The notes beneath the pieces are model-generated. The model did not search any database. It was not told where the DNA came from and saw only the letters and a list, made by a program, of their open reading frames with translations. From Aphrophora alni (lineage: Eukaryota; Arthropoda; Insecta; Hemiptera; Aphrophoridae), in contig OY740765.1 of NCBI GenBank assembly GCA_963513935.1, positions 73,639,718 to 73,703,717 of the forward strand: a stretch of DNA of 64,000 nucleotides. The letters are read 5' to 3'. Of this stretch, positions 11,991-24,000 are shown one piece after another. The position numbers were made by a program, and so were the translations under genes. Numbering within the stretch: position 1 is the first letter of the stretch; the number at the start of each line of letters is the position of its first letter.

Positions 11991-14730
11991 ATTATAATTC
12001 CCCAAGAATTTTTTTTTTATTCTCTCAGGCAACAGATTAAGTTTTGTGATATATAAAATGTTATACGTTTCCCCTAAAATATAGAATATGAGAACTGGTC
12101 CACAAAAAGCTAAAGGTATCACCCCAAGCATAAAAATTAAGTTTTGTGATTAATGAAAGGTAGTACGTTTTGTTCTAAAATATAGAATATGAGAACTGGC
12201 CTACAAGATGGTGGCTGCATCGTGCCACGTATACAAATGATTTTTTTTGTGGTGGATGATAGGTGGTACTTGTTCTAAAGTATAAAATATGTAATTAGTG
12301 CACAAATTATGCACTGGGAGGTTGAAGGGTCCTCCCAAGCATGTAAATTATGTATTGTGATCAATAAAAGCTAATAAGTTTAGTTCTAACATATAGACTG
12401 TGTTCTAGTTGTTTATTGAAAGCAAAAAATAGAGAACCCTAGCCTTTGAATACTCTAATGGTGTCAGTGTTGGAAATGAAAAAAAAAGTTGATCAGGAGA
12501 GATCTGATAGGAAAGATGAATGAGGGGTCTTCATCTAACCCAAGACTACATGAAAAAAGGGATAATAAGTTGCACACTTTCTCTAAAATGTAAATATTCA
12601 AACTAGTGTACAAGATAGGCAGATCCTCCTAGGTATACAAATTAAGTTTTGTGATCAATAAAAAGGTAGTATATTTTGTTATAAAATATAGAATATGCAA
12701 GTAGTTCACAAAAGGTAGGAGTATCTTCCCAGGCATACATATCATGATCAATGAAATATTGTATATTTTGCTCTAACTTGTGCATAAGAAGGATTCTCCA
12801 AGGTATAAAAATTCAGTTTTTCAAGCAATAAGAAGTGGTGTTTATTTAAAATATAGAATATGAAAATTTGTGCACAAGGATATTAAAAGATTTTTCAAAG
12901 CATACAAATTCAGTTTTAGTGATTAATAAAAAGTGGTATTTTTTGTTCTAAAATATAAAATATCTGAACTAGAGCACAAGAGGATGCAAGGATCCTCTTA
13001 TCCGTACAAAATAAGTTTTCTGATCAATGAATGATGGTAAAATATTGAAAAGTTCTTAATATATAGAATATGAGAACTTGTTCACAAGAACGTTGGAGGA
13101 TTCTCCAAAGCATAAAAATTCAGTTTTGTGATCTATAATAAGTGGTACGTTTTATTCTGTAATATAGAATATGCAAACAACTGCACAAAATAGTGGGAGG
13201 ATCCTCCCATGCTTACAAAATAACTTCTGTGATCAATGAAAAGTGCTATATTTTGTCCTAAAATATAGAATATGGGAACTAGTGCACAAAAATATGGGAG
13301 GACCCTTCCAGGTAGTCAAATTAAGTTTTGTTATCAATAAGTTTTGTCCTATAATATACAATATGTTATTGTTGTTGTTGTTGTTTAAAGGCAAAAAATC
13401 TTGGGGTCATCATCACCTTAAAAGAAAAGAAGAAAAGAGCATAAAATAAAACCCTAGACCTTAAATACTCTAATAGTATCAGTGAAGGAAGAAAACAAGA
13501 ATTGGTCAAGATAGTCCTCATTCGAAAGATGAATGAGAGGGATCTAACACAAGACTACAAGAAGAAAGGGGATGAAAGGTGGTACCCTTTGTCCTAAAAT
13601 ATAGAATATTTGAAGGTGGGAAAATTCTCCCAGGTATACAAATTTAGATTATGATCAATGAAAGGTGATAAATATTGTTCTAAAATATAGAATATATGAA
13701 GTAGTGTAAAGAAGTTGGGAGGATCCTCCCAGCCATACAAATTAAGTTTTATAGTCATTATATATATGGTACTTTTGTTGTGTAATATAGAATATGCAAA
13801 CTACTGCACAAAATAGTCGGAGGATCCTCCCCGGCATATAAATTAACTTCTGTGATCAGCAAAAAGTTTTATATTTTATCCTTAAATATAGAATATGGGA
13901 ACTAGTGCAACTAAAGGTGGGAGGAACCTCCCTTACATAAAATTAAGTTTCATGTATAATGAAAGGTGGTCCTCTTTGTCCAAAAATATTACATATATGT
14001 GAACCAGTGAACAAGAAGGTGGGAGGATCCTTCCAGGAATAAAAATTGAGTTTTGTTTAACGAAAGGTAGTATGCTTTTTTATAAAATATAGAATATGAG
14101 AACTAGTGCATGATAAGGTGGGGGGGGGATCCTCCTTGCCATACAATTTAAGTTTTATCATTAATTAAAAGTAGTATGGTGTGTCCTCTAATATAGAATA
14201 TATGAACTAGTCTTTGAATATGTTAATAGCATCTGGTTTGGAGATGAACAAGAATTTGTCACAACAGACCTGATTGGAAAAATGAGTGAGAGGGATCTAA
14301 CTCAAGATTCTATGTAGAAAGTGGATGAAAGGTGGTATGCAATGTCATAAAATATAGAATATGGTGAACTTATGCAGAATAAGATGGGAGGATCCTCCAA
14401 CAAATTCAAAAAAGTATTATGATCAATGATATAGAATATATGATGTAGATCATAAGAAGTTGGTAGGGTCCTCCCAGCCATTCAAATTATATTTTATGAT
14501 TAATAAAAGGTGGTACATTTAGTTAAAGGTTGTACGCTAGTGCACAGAAGGTAGGAGATCCTCCCAGGTAAAGTAAATTTTGTGATCAATGAAAAGTACT
14601 ACATTTTGTCCTAAATTATATAATATGAGAAATAATACATGAGAAGGTGAGAGGATACTCTTTGGTATGCAAATAAAGTATTGTGATCAATGAAAAGTGC
14701 TAAATTTTGTCCTAAAATATATAATATGAG

Positions 14731-14990
14731 AAATAGTACATGAGAAGCTGAGAGGATACTCCTTGGTATAGAGATAAAGTAATGTGATCAATGAAAAGTG
14801 ATATGTTTTGTCCTAAAATATAGCATATGTGAACTAGTGCACAAGAAGTTGGGAGGATATGACAAATAGTACATGAGAAGGTGAGAGGATACTCCTTGGT
14901 ATAGAGATAAAGTAATGTGATCAATGAAAAGTGATATGTTTTGTCCTAAAATATAGCATATGTGAACTAGTGCACAAGAAGTTGGGAGGA
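14731..14990. repeat. Near-identical 133-bp tandem duplication inside the satellite
   Basis: 14731-14857 recurs at 14864-14990 with almost no change (one clear difference, agctgag versus aggtgag). Other neighbours in the array differ far more, so this doubling is recent. Confidence 0.85.
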
Positions 14991-15279
14991 TCCTCCCGGC
15001 ATACAAATTAAGTTTTATGATCAATGTGGTATGTTTTCTTCTAAATGTACCACCTTTTATTAGTCACCAAGCTTAATTTTTATGCCATAGAGTATAATGT
15101 CATTTTCTTCTTTACCGAGTTCACATATCCTATATTTTAGGAAATAATGTATTAACTTTCATTGATCACAGAGGTTAATTTATATACTTAAAAATATCTT
15201 CCTACACCACCGTGCACTAAGTTTTCTCAACCCAACACAATGTTTCTCCGACTGTCTGTAAGCTTATAACTTAAGAATT

Positions 15280-16310
15280 GTTGTTTTGATTTGTATGTCA
15301 TTTTATTTTCTATATAGGTAATGAAAATCTCTGGTTAGGTTTTAGTCTATGTTTAATTATAATTGGTTCAGTAGTTCTCAAGTTATGCAATATTTGTCTG
15401 CAAGGATAATAAGAAAACTAATATTTTTGACATATTTTACACATTTTCTTAAAATTTTCAGTAACAACATATTGTCAAAGGCCACATATATATGATTTGT
15501 ATATATTCAAGTTTGTATATGATTCAACATGTACATTGTAATTGTATACAATTCAACATGTATATGATTTGAATTGAAAACATTTTTGAAATTGGTGTAA
15601 TAGTTCTCAGAGTTCAACCTAATTTATGTTGCGGTAAAGTAGGAAATCTAGATGTTCTGAACATTTTACACACCTTCTTAAAATTTTCATCGACAACAAT
15701 TTTTGTATTGTCCGTGGCAAAATTGGTATATGATTTAAGCGCTAAAAATATGTGATTGCAATAAAAAATTGTTTGAGGTTTCATAGTTATATTAGGTTTT
15801 AGTTTGAAAGCTGTCGTATTTTAATTGAGTGATCCTACTTGTGTCGAATCAAAATAGCTGGTGTTGATCTATGGTGCTCATGCTAGTCACATGGACACGT
15901 GGATTATTCATGTACTATTTCAATCAACAATCTTTACCTGCTGACTCCAAATAGTAAAACTAAAAATATTGTTAACAAAAAGCCCTTAGATAAAAAGAAT
16001 TTTCTATTATGTCATATCATTTTCTCTTCTCTGTCTTACTTATTGAAATTTGTAAAGGGCAAAAAACAAATTTTAATTTTAATTAGAATATTTTTTTAAT
16101 GTTAGTAAATTTAATTCACTAAAATATCCTGTTCTTTATCAATCTAGCTACAAAAGTTAAAATCAAACATTGTTTAATATGCTAGTCTGAGCTTCACACA
16201 TTAAATAATGCAATTGTTTAATCCCATGCAGGCGGAGCCAATGGCAAATTATGGATATACAAAAAAGTTTTATTTCTAAGCAGCATTAACTAATTTCACA
16301 AGAAGGATGG
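15280..16310 (+). repeat. Dispersed repeat just upstream of MIER exon 1 (paired with 62860-63660)
   Basis: Contains two internal units, each with 'ttttacac..cttcttaaaattttca', and ends with a block shared with 63480-63640: 'tagctacaaaag', 'gagcttcacaca(c/t)taaataatgcaa', 'caaattatgga'. Both copies lie in the same orientation, shortly upstream of a MIER exon. Confidence 0.6.
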
Positions 16311-16494
16311 GGGAAGATTTGGTTATGTTAAGGTAAAAATACTTTGTTATCAATAAATTACGTCAGTGACATTTATCTTAATGTTTTTATTAAACATTGT
16401 TAACTTTTAATTAACTTTTTTGTTTATCGAACATGAAAATATTTCAATTAATAATTTTATAATATTTTTTTAGGTATGAAAGTGACATTAAATT

Positions 16495-16668
16495 ATGGAT
16501 TTTGATGTGGTTAGTCCTGAAAAACAAATAACAAAATTAAACGACTATGACTTTAGCCCTCATGTTGATATGATAGTCAATGACATCGATGATGAACGAA
16601 CATTAGATGAAGAGGAAGCTTTAGGTGAATCTGAAGATCCACAAGTTGAATTATCAAATCTTGAAAAG
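16495..16668 (+). CDS. MIER1: MIER1-type co-repressor protein, first coding exon found
   Basis: The exon begins after a T-rich tract and AG at 16472-16473 (exon start 16474) and ends at the donor GTATCT (16669), phase 0. It codes for 58 residues. The ATG at 16495 has A at -3 and G at +4, and an in-frame TAA lies at 16489-16491, so translation can start here; a longer protein from another start is not excluded. The core DFSPHVDMIVNDIDDERTLD, followed by EEEALGE, matches the acidic N-terminal region of MIER proteins (human pattern DPSADM...DFDDERTLEEEE). MIER1 is a nuclear scaffold that recruits HDAC1/2 through ELM2-SANT domains. Earlier untranslated exons probably lie upstream and were not found. 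Confidence 0.85.
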
Positions 16669-16679
16669 GTATCTTTTTT

Positions 16680-16985
16680 AAATAGGCTAATTTACATGAC
16701 ATTATTTTTGATTTTGTATGGATAGGAGACACAGGCTTACCTTGTAAAGTGGTCCTTGGTATTACCTAGTAGTACACAAATAGGGAAACACAAAAAAGAA
16801 AAAAAATACTTAAGTTAGAAAAAAATAAACTCGAGCCCTCGAAATTTCAAGCCCAGCTCGAGTTTCCGAGTTCAACACAATTTTCAGAGCCTGGTTTAAT
16901 TTTACAAACTCTGCATAGTTTTCCGAGCTGGTCTTGCTTTTAGGAACCTGGCTTGGTTTCCGAACAAGGCACGAACTGATGGAAT
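16680..16985. repeat. Dispersed repeat with AGCTCG-rich words (inverted partner at 38640-38975)
   Basis: The block 'tttgtatggataggagacac' with 'aggcttaccttg' recurs in reverse complement at about 38915-38960. Next to it, at 16830-16960, are repeated CTCGAG/GAGCTCG-like words, also seen at 38690-38860. Non-coding. Confidence 0.6.
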
Positions 16986-18180
16986 AATACTGCAACAACA
17001 CACGATAAAACGAGAACTAATAAAGAATAATAACTGTTGAAAATGAAAAGAAATACACCGATGTGATATTTATCTTTAGTTGCCCTTCTCATGAGAGAAA
17101 ACAAGTTTTTATTAACATGTGTTGTTAATTGTTAAAGTTATAACAGAAAATTACCAGGAGAAAGGAAGTAAGTTTCCTTAGTGATGCCCCCACTTGTCAG
17201 ATTGAAATGTGACGACTAAATTTCAACACACATCACTGAAGTCAGACAGAAAGAAAATGTTTCCGTTTTATAATAGATTTATAACAGCCAAAAATAAAAT
17301 CTGATTTCAAAATTATAACTCGTAAAAAAATAGTATTTATTTGCATAATGTTAAATTTCAAGAAAACTGAGAAATTTATAATTCATTTCGTTTATCCAGT
17401 AATACGTGTCATTAGTTAATATTGTCAAATTTGTTACTGCAGGGCCTTTTATAAAACCTAAAGAAAAAAATACCACGGGGTATTAAATAATACAACTTTA
17501 CATAATTGTTAGAAGGAATGCAACAAACAAGATAAAAGGTGTTATACAGAAATCGAATAACCCGGGTAAAGCAGCGATCGTGGCTGAGGTGAGGAGAGAT
17601 AATAAATACAGGCAGGAAATGAACAATACTGATATTACACAAGGAATACAAACACGAAGTAGAGCTTTACTTAAGAAAATAAGATTTAGTTATGAAGTTA
17701 TACTTGCAAGTCGTAGTATTTGTATATTTCATTACAAACAAATCATTCGGAGTCTGGGAGTGGTGATTTATTTGTTTGGTTTAATTAAAGAAAATCAATT
17801 TGCTTAAACAAAACTCGTATCTTACTATGGACAAAAAACCATATTTTTTTCATAAAAATGTAATCTACTGAGTGTGAATTGTGGTATATTATTTTACATG
17901 TAATATAAATACATAACAAATAATTCAAAATATAACGTTTGGTTGCTGCCATTCCGAATAGTGATTATAATAAACATTTATTTCACTTACCGTCTCCACT
18001 TAAGACCGTTGTATAGTAATACAACGGTAAATCATAATGTTAGAGACGGTAACTGAAATAATTGTTTATGTCAAAATATTGTATAAGAATAAAATTATTG
18101 ATTGAGAAATTGGAATGTTTGCTATATACTGAAGAAAACCATCATGAAAATACTGTGGAAGACAAAGTACTGGTGGAGGG
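16986..18180. other. MIER intron; nothing coding seen
   Basis: AT-rich sequence with only chance short frames. It contains the nested hairpin annotated at 17987-18052. Confidence 0.5.
17987..18052. repeat. Nested perfect inverted repeat (foldback)
   Basis: Outer arms TTACCGTCTC (17987-17996) and GAGACGGTAA (18043-18052) are exact complements. Inner arms ACCGTTGTAT (18005-18014) and ATACAACGGT (18019-18028) are exact complements around a 4-base loop. The partial TTTCA...TGAAA outside suggests a tiny foldback element. Confidence 0.8.
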
Positions 18181-18195
18181 AGGGAGAGAGGGAGG

Positions 18196-18363
<168 letters not shown>

Positions 18364-19082
18364 AACAGAGCATCAATGGTCCAATGCATCTAATTTAATA
18401 CTAACACTGATAATATACTAAACCAAGTATGAATATTATTGTGGTGGTGGGAAAACTAATTGAACTTGAACATGTTTGCTGTATTTCCTATATTATACAT
18501 CTTATCCCCACAAAAACTTGCAATTTACTCACATTTCAATTTTTCGCACATATAACTTACCTAGTATAAAGGAAGTAAAATTATAAAAAGATAAATTTTT
18601 AATGTTGTATACAAGAAACAGCCCCCCCCAAGTTAAAAATAAATATTTTCCTGCATTTATTCTATTCATAGTTTCTCTGCATTTATTGTTCAGATTCTGC
18701 GGTCAAGATTGGAAACCTATTTAACCCTCGACCTGGTGGACGACCCGGTTTTAACAAATGACCGGATCGCGGCATTAGTAATGGCTCACTTCACCAACTA
18801 AAAAACACGTATTTTGCCATTCAACGTTACGCTTACTTAAAATTGTCCCATCGCAATAAATAAAATACCGTTGGAAAGCTAATGTTCCGTAGATGCATAA
18901 TCATGCAAAAAAAAAATACCACAAAACGTTATAAATAATATTCCAAAAATTGGTGAAGTTCACGTATTTTTGTAGCGTAAAATCGTAAATTTCAACTCTG
19001 CGCCTTTCCGTATTACGCGGCTCCATTTTTCTTGATACAATTACATCTCTATTTATCTGTCATTTAAGTCAACTAAAACACT

Positions 19083-20225
19083 TGTTAGATTATTTTGTAT
19101 GATTGATTTATTTGTTTGTTTGAATTTAATCGTGTGAGTCAACTTTATTAAATCAGGTGCTTTCACCATGTAAGACAATTTTATAAGTTTCTGGGGGTTT
19201 CTCCTTAGACTCTACTATTGATTCAAATTTTTCTTGGCTGTGGGCTGACTCTAAAAAAATGAAACTGGATAGGGAAAAAAATACAGATTTTGATTTAGAA
19301 CAAGTTTAATAAAATCGAAAATGTTCATGAATACCCTTTCACATGAAATCTCTATAATCTACTTGGAAATAAAACATTAAACTTTTAGATTCGAGTTGGC
19401 CATTCCTCCAATTAATTAAAATTTATTGAACATTTTCTAGACTGCCAATAACAAATTTCTATCACCATAATATTACATCTAAATAAAGCCTTAACAAATG
19501 TACAATATTATCATTATCATTATTTATTTGCTTAAATTGTACAAAATTGTCCCTCTTCCCTTATTTGTTTTAATGAGTTTATATTTTAACCTTATAAAGT
19601 AATGAAATAAAACCCAGTATATGACTTCGTTTGATAATATTGTATTAACCAATTGAGATCTGATTTACATTAATAAAAGTTTAAGATTACTTACATTACA
19701 CTCCACCCTTTCTTCACACTTTCACTAAACACTTTATTTTGATTTTATTTATTTCAAATTTTCACAACACTTCACTGGTGTAGATTTAGTTGATATTATT
19801 TTGTTATTTTATTATAGCAGGTTAAATACGGACTGAGTTTCTTATTGAATTTCTTTACTTGTTCCTCCTCTGAAGATTTATTTTTTTACTACCTATTTTT
19901 CACGCGTTGTTCTCCCCTCTTCTTTTTTTGAATCCCTCGTGTTTCTTTCTCATTGGTTAATTTTGAATTTTTGTCGTTCTCATTGATTTTCCTAATTTGC
20001 AATCTTTCACACGTAGAACACTTGTTCAATGCTTAATTTGCTATTTGTAAAGTTCACTGCCTCTGCTTCTGTTAGGTGAAATTCGATATGCCTTGCGCGT
20101 GTTGTCTCACATCCTGTTTCTGTATTTAAGTTGGTGTTTCGAATTAATTATATTTTTAATAAATTATATATAATAAATTTATAATAAATGTTGTAATATT
20201 GGTGTTCACCAATCTCTCTATTACA
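19083..20225 (-). repeat. 3' LTR, complete
   Basis: 1,143 bp. On the + strand it runs from TGTTAGATTATTTTG to ...CTATTACA, so both ends are TG/CA. It abuts copy A at 'aaaacact'. The neighbouring polypurine tract fixes its inner edge. Confidence 0.9.
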
Positions 20226-20236
20226 CTCCTCCTCCC
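20226..20236 (-). other. Polypurine tract
   Basis: GGGAGGAGGAG on the - strand, directly before the TG of the 3' LTR; the usual primer for plus-strand DNA synthesis. Confidence 0.85.
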
Positions 20237-21065
20237 AGTTTTAAAATTGTACCACCAATTTTCTTTGGTCGTTTTTTGCTTGGTTGAAGTTAAGATTTTG
20301 AAGTTGTCAATATATTACATCAATAGTGTCACGCCTTGTTTACGTTTGATAGTTTATGTGGAATCGCTGAGTGGAATGTTCATTGAGCTTTGAAGATTTG
20401 CTGGCTAAGTGGAATGTCTCATTATCCATTTTTATTGTTACACGGTAATGTGTGTTGCCCGACTTTTGCTATGGTAGCAAAATGCACATTGAAGTGTAGG
20501 CCTACTTCAATAGTACAGTGTTGATATTTGTGAATTGAAATGTTTATGCTATGTATTCGCTAGAAGTGTCAGCTGTGTTTGTCACTTTCGCTCGTTGAAA
20601 TTTATGGCGTGATCAGTGCCTTCTTTTCTCTGTAACGAAATTGACTATTGCTGTTGTAGAAGTTTAAGAGTAATAAGGACGTCCACTCATTTCTCTTAAA
20701 TTACCTAGAATATTTATTTCGCAGTTTCAGTTGTTTAATACCGTTATTATTATTATTTTGTTGTTGTCATTCTTAATGTTTACATTACTTTTTATTGATC
20801 AGATCCCAACGGGTTATTTTTCTGTTAAACTTTACTTATGGAAGCTATGTTTTAAATGTTGTCTTATTGCTTAAAGCTAATACATACTTATTTCTATTCT
20901 ATTTGTACAATCTAAAATTTTATCAGATCTCAATTACTCTATTTATTTATACGTAACTAATAAATTATGGGTTTATGGTACACAGATATATATATATATA
21001 TATATATTTTTTATAGTTATATTGACCTTCTGTGATACATTTTCATCCTAGAAATGTGTATTGGC
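20237..21065 (-). other. Retrotransposon 3' non-coding region
   Basis: About 830 bp between the pol stop and the polypurine tract. AT-rich with a (TA)n run near 20987-21008. No envelope-like frame is present. Confidence 0.7.
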
Positions 21066-24000
21066 TCACCTTGGAGCCGTCCATATTTTAATATCTCTAC
21101 CAAATATGTTAGTCTGTTTATTTTTTTTTATAATTGGGTATGGGCCAGTGTACTGCATATCAAATTTCGAGGGTGTTTTTCCATGAAATTCCCTTTTTAT
21201 TAATACCTCGTCCCCTTCTTGAAATTCAAAATCTGTCCTCTTCTTATCATAATAGAATTTTTGTTTATCTTGAGCTCTTTTTATGATTTCTGGCAAGGTT
21301 TGTCTAATTTCTTGAATCTGTTTTATTTGTTGTTTGATGTCGTAATTTGGGTTTTCTAGAATTTGTATTATGTCCATAGGGTTGTTTGGTTCAAAAGCGA
21401 ACATTAACTTGTTTGGTGTAAATCCCGTACTTGTTTGTTTTGTTGAGTTGTAACAGTATACAATTTTGTCGAGGTATTTTGACCATTCATTTGGTTTTTC
21501 GTGTACGTAGTGTGATAACATATTGGTCAATGTTCCATTAAATTTTTCTGTAAGCCCTTGTGTTTGGGGTGAATATGCACTACTTAGTATTTGGTTAATT
21601 CCTAGTGTTGAAGTTAAATTTCTTATTATTTCGTTATTAAAATGTGTACCCCTGTCAGACTGTAATATTCTCATTTTTCCATATTTTAATATTATTTTCA
21701 TTAAATTCTCCGCTACAGTTTTCGCGTCAGCTGTTTTGCACTTAAAAGCCCAAGCGTATTTGGTTGTTGCGTCGGTACACGTTAAGATGTATTTATAGCC
21801 AAACGATGAGTTTACAGGCCCTATAAAATCAATAATTAATCTGCTCATCGGTTTGTGTGTCGGAAGTATTGATTTCAGAAGTCCATAGGGTTTTCTGGTT
21901 GGTATTTTTCGTTTTTGACAAGTGTTACATGTTTTTGTATAATTCTGTACGTCTGTATGTAAATTTGGCCAGTGGTATCTGTCATTGATTTTTGACATTG
22001 TCTTGTAATATGAGTAATGACCTCCTGTTAATGGGTCGTCGTGAGCTTGTTTTAATATATCTGACCTTAGTTCATACGGTATTGCTAAAAGTTTTGTTAT
22101 TTCTTGACCATTGAATTTTTTGTAGTATAATATTCCATCGTCTAAAGTGTAATGTCTGGATGCTCTGTTAATTTTATTGTTATCTGTCTCTATATTTAAG
22201 AGTGTAAGTTTAATTTGTTTCAAATATGTATCTTTTGATTGTAGCAATTCTATGTCCGGTGTATTTGAATCGATTAAGAATACATCTTCAAAATTTTGGG
22301 GAATTTCGTCTCCTGTTTCTTGTCGAGACAGGAAATCTGGGAGACCTATTGTTTTTCCTTTCTTATACTGTATGTCTAAATTGTAATCTACTAATTTCGT
22401 AGCTAAGCGTCCAAGTCTATTCGAAGGGTTTTTAAACGTTTGAAAATATTGTAATGCTGAGTTGTCTGTAAAACATGTTATTTTTCTTCCTAATAAATAT
22501 TCTCGCCAGTATTCTACGGCGTATGTTAATCCAAGCATCTCTTTTTCAACAGTTGAGTATCTTGTTTCATGTAATTTTAATTTTCTTGACAAATATGCTA
22601 TTGGATATTCTTGATTATTGTTTGGGTCAACTTGTGTTAAAACCGCCCCTATGCCTATATTTGACGCGTCTGTGTAAACTCTTGTATGTCTGACTTCTTT
22701 AAAATGCGATAGCAATGGTGGATTTGTTAGTATCGTTTTTATTTGTTCAAAAGCTTTGTTATATTTTTCAGTCCAAATTATTTTTGAATTTTTTTGTTCT
22801 TGATTTTTGAGTAATTCTGTTAAAGGGTGTGTTATTTGTGCATAATCTTTGATAAATTTTCTGAAAAATCCTGAAACTCCTAGAAAAGCTCTTATGTTAC
22901 GTAATGTTTTTGGTTGCTTGAAATCCAATATTGGTTGAATGTTTGATTTTAAAGGCTCTATTCCTTCTGTTGAGAGCTTATGCCCCAATATTTCTATTTT
23001 TGTATAGAAAAATTTACATTTTTTTGTGTTTAATTTCAAATTTGCTATGTCTAATTCTTTTAAAACCGATTCTAAGCTATCTAATTTTTCTTCAAAGTTT
23101 GGTGCAAATACAATGGTATCGTCTAAATAAGCTAAACATTTTGAAAATAGGTGACTTGCTAGAACTTTGTTTAGGTTTTTCTGGAATATTGCACTTGAAA
23201 CTTTAAGTCCTTGTGGTAATCTAGTATATCTAAGCATTTTATCTTGTGTTCGGATTGTTAGCAATGGTTTAATTTCCTCGTGTACTTTTAGTTGGAAAAA
23301 GGCGTTTTTTAAGTCTAATTTCGTGAAATATTGTGAATTGCTTAAACACCTAAACATTAATTGCAAACTCGGTATTGGGAAATTTTCATTTTTTATCTGT
23401 TCATTGACCTTTCTAAAATCTGCTACTAATCTATGTGAGTTATCTTGGTTTTTAACTATAAATGCTGGCGATGCAAATTCTGTGAAGTTTGGACATTCTT
23501 CCAAAATTCCTGCTTTTACTAAGTGTTCTAGCTCTTTATTTAATACCTGTCTTTCCTGATTACTTTGGCGATATGGCGGTACTATGATACCTGATGTACC
23601 CTGAACTACTTGTATTTTGACTGGGTTTATATTTGCTGGACTGAGATCTCCGACCTCCGTAGTGAATATATGTTTATATTTTTTTATTATTTTTACTACT
23701 TGACTGTGTTGTTTTTCTGTTAGTTGTTCGCAAATTTGGAATTGTACTCCATTTTTGTCTGCAATCTGTTCTTTGTTGGAGTTTCTTTGTTGTGTTATTT
23801 GTGTAGGTGCTATTTTTTTGTTTATTGTATCATAAATTCGTGGTTCCTCTTGATTTCTGTTTAGGCCTATATGACCAATAAGTGTTCTTGGCATTATTAT
23901 TTTTGGTGTTTTTGATGCGTTATATATGTGAGTATAGTATTTATCATCTTGTATGTAAGCATGAATTTGTTTTTGCTCCCTTAAGTTTCTACCCGTTTCA

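Larger units (their letters stand above)
11500..15190. repeat. Satellite array, about 100-bp monomers with palindromic core
   Basis: Monomers of roughly 100-105 bp share 'aaaatatagaatatg', 'gaactagtgcacaa', 'gggaggatcctccc' and 'aaattaagttttgtgatcaa'. The core GGGAGGATCCTCCC is a 14-bp perfect palindrome with a BamHI site (clean at 13195-13208, 13717-13730 and 14984-14997). Monomers differ by many substitutions, so the array is mostly old. A longer insert-type unit recurs near 12415-12560, 13375-13570 and 14205-14310, giving a higher-order structure. From about 15040 to 15190 the monomer is inverted. Small ORFs inside are by-products. Confidence 0.85.

Noticed and set aside
20199..20393. Small frame at the 3' LTR boundary, possible env relic
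   Set aside because: 64 codons spanning LTR and polypurine tract, with no signal peptide or fusion-type motif.
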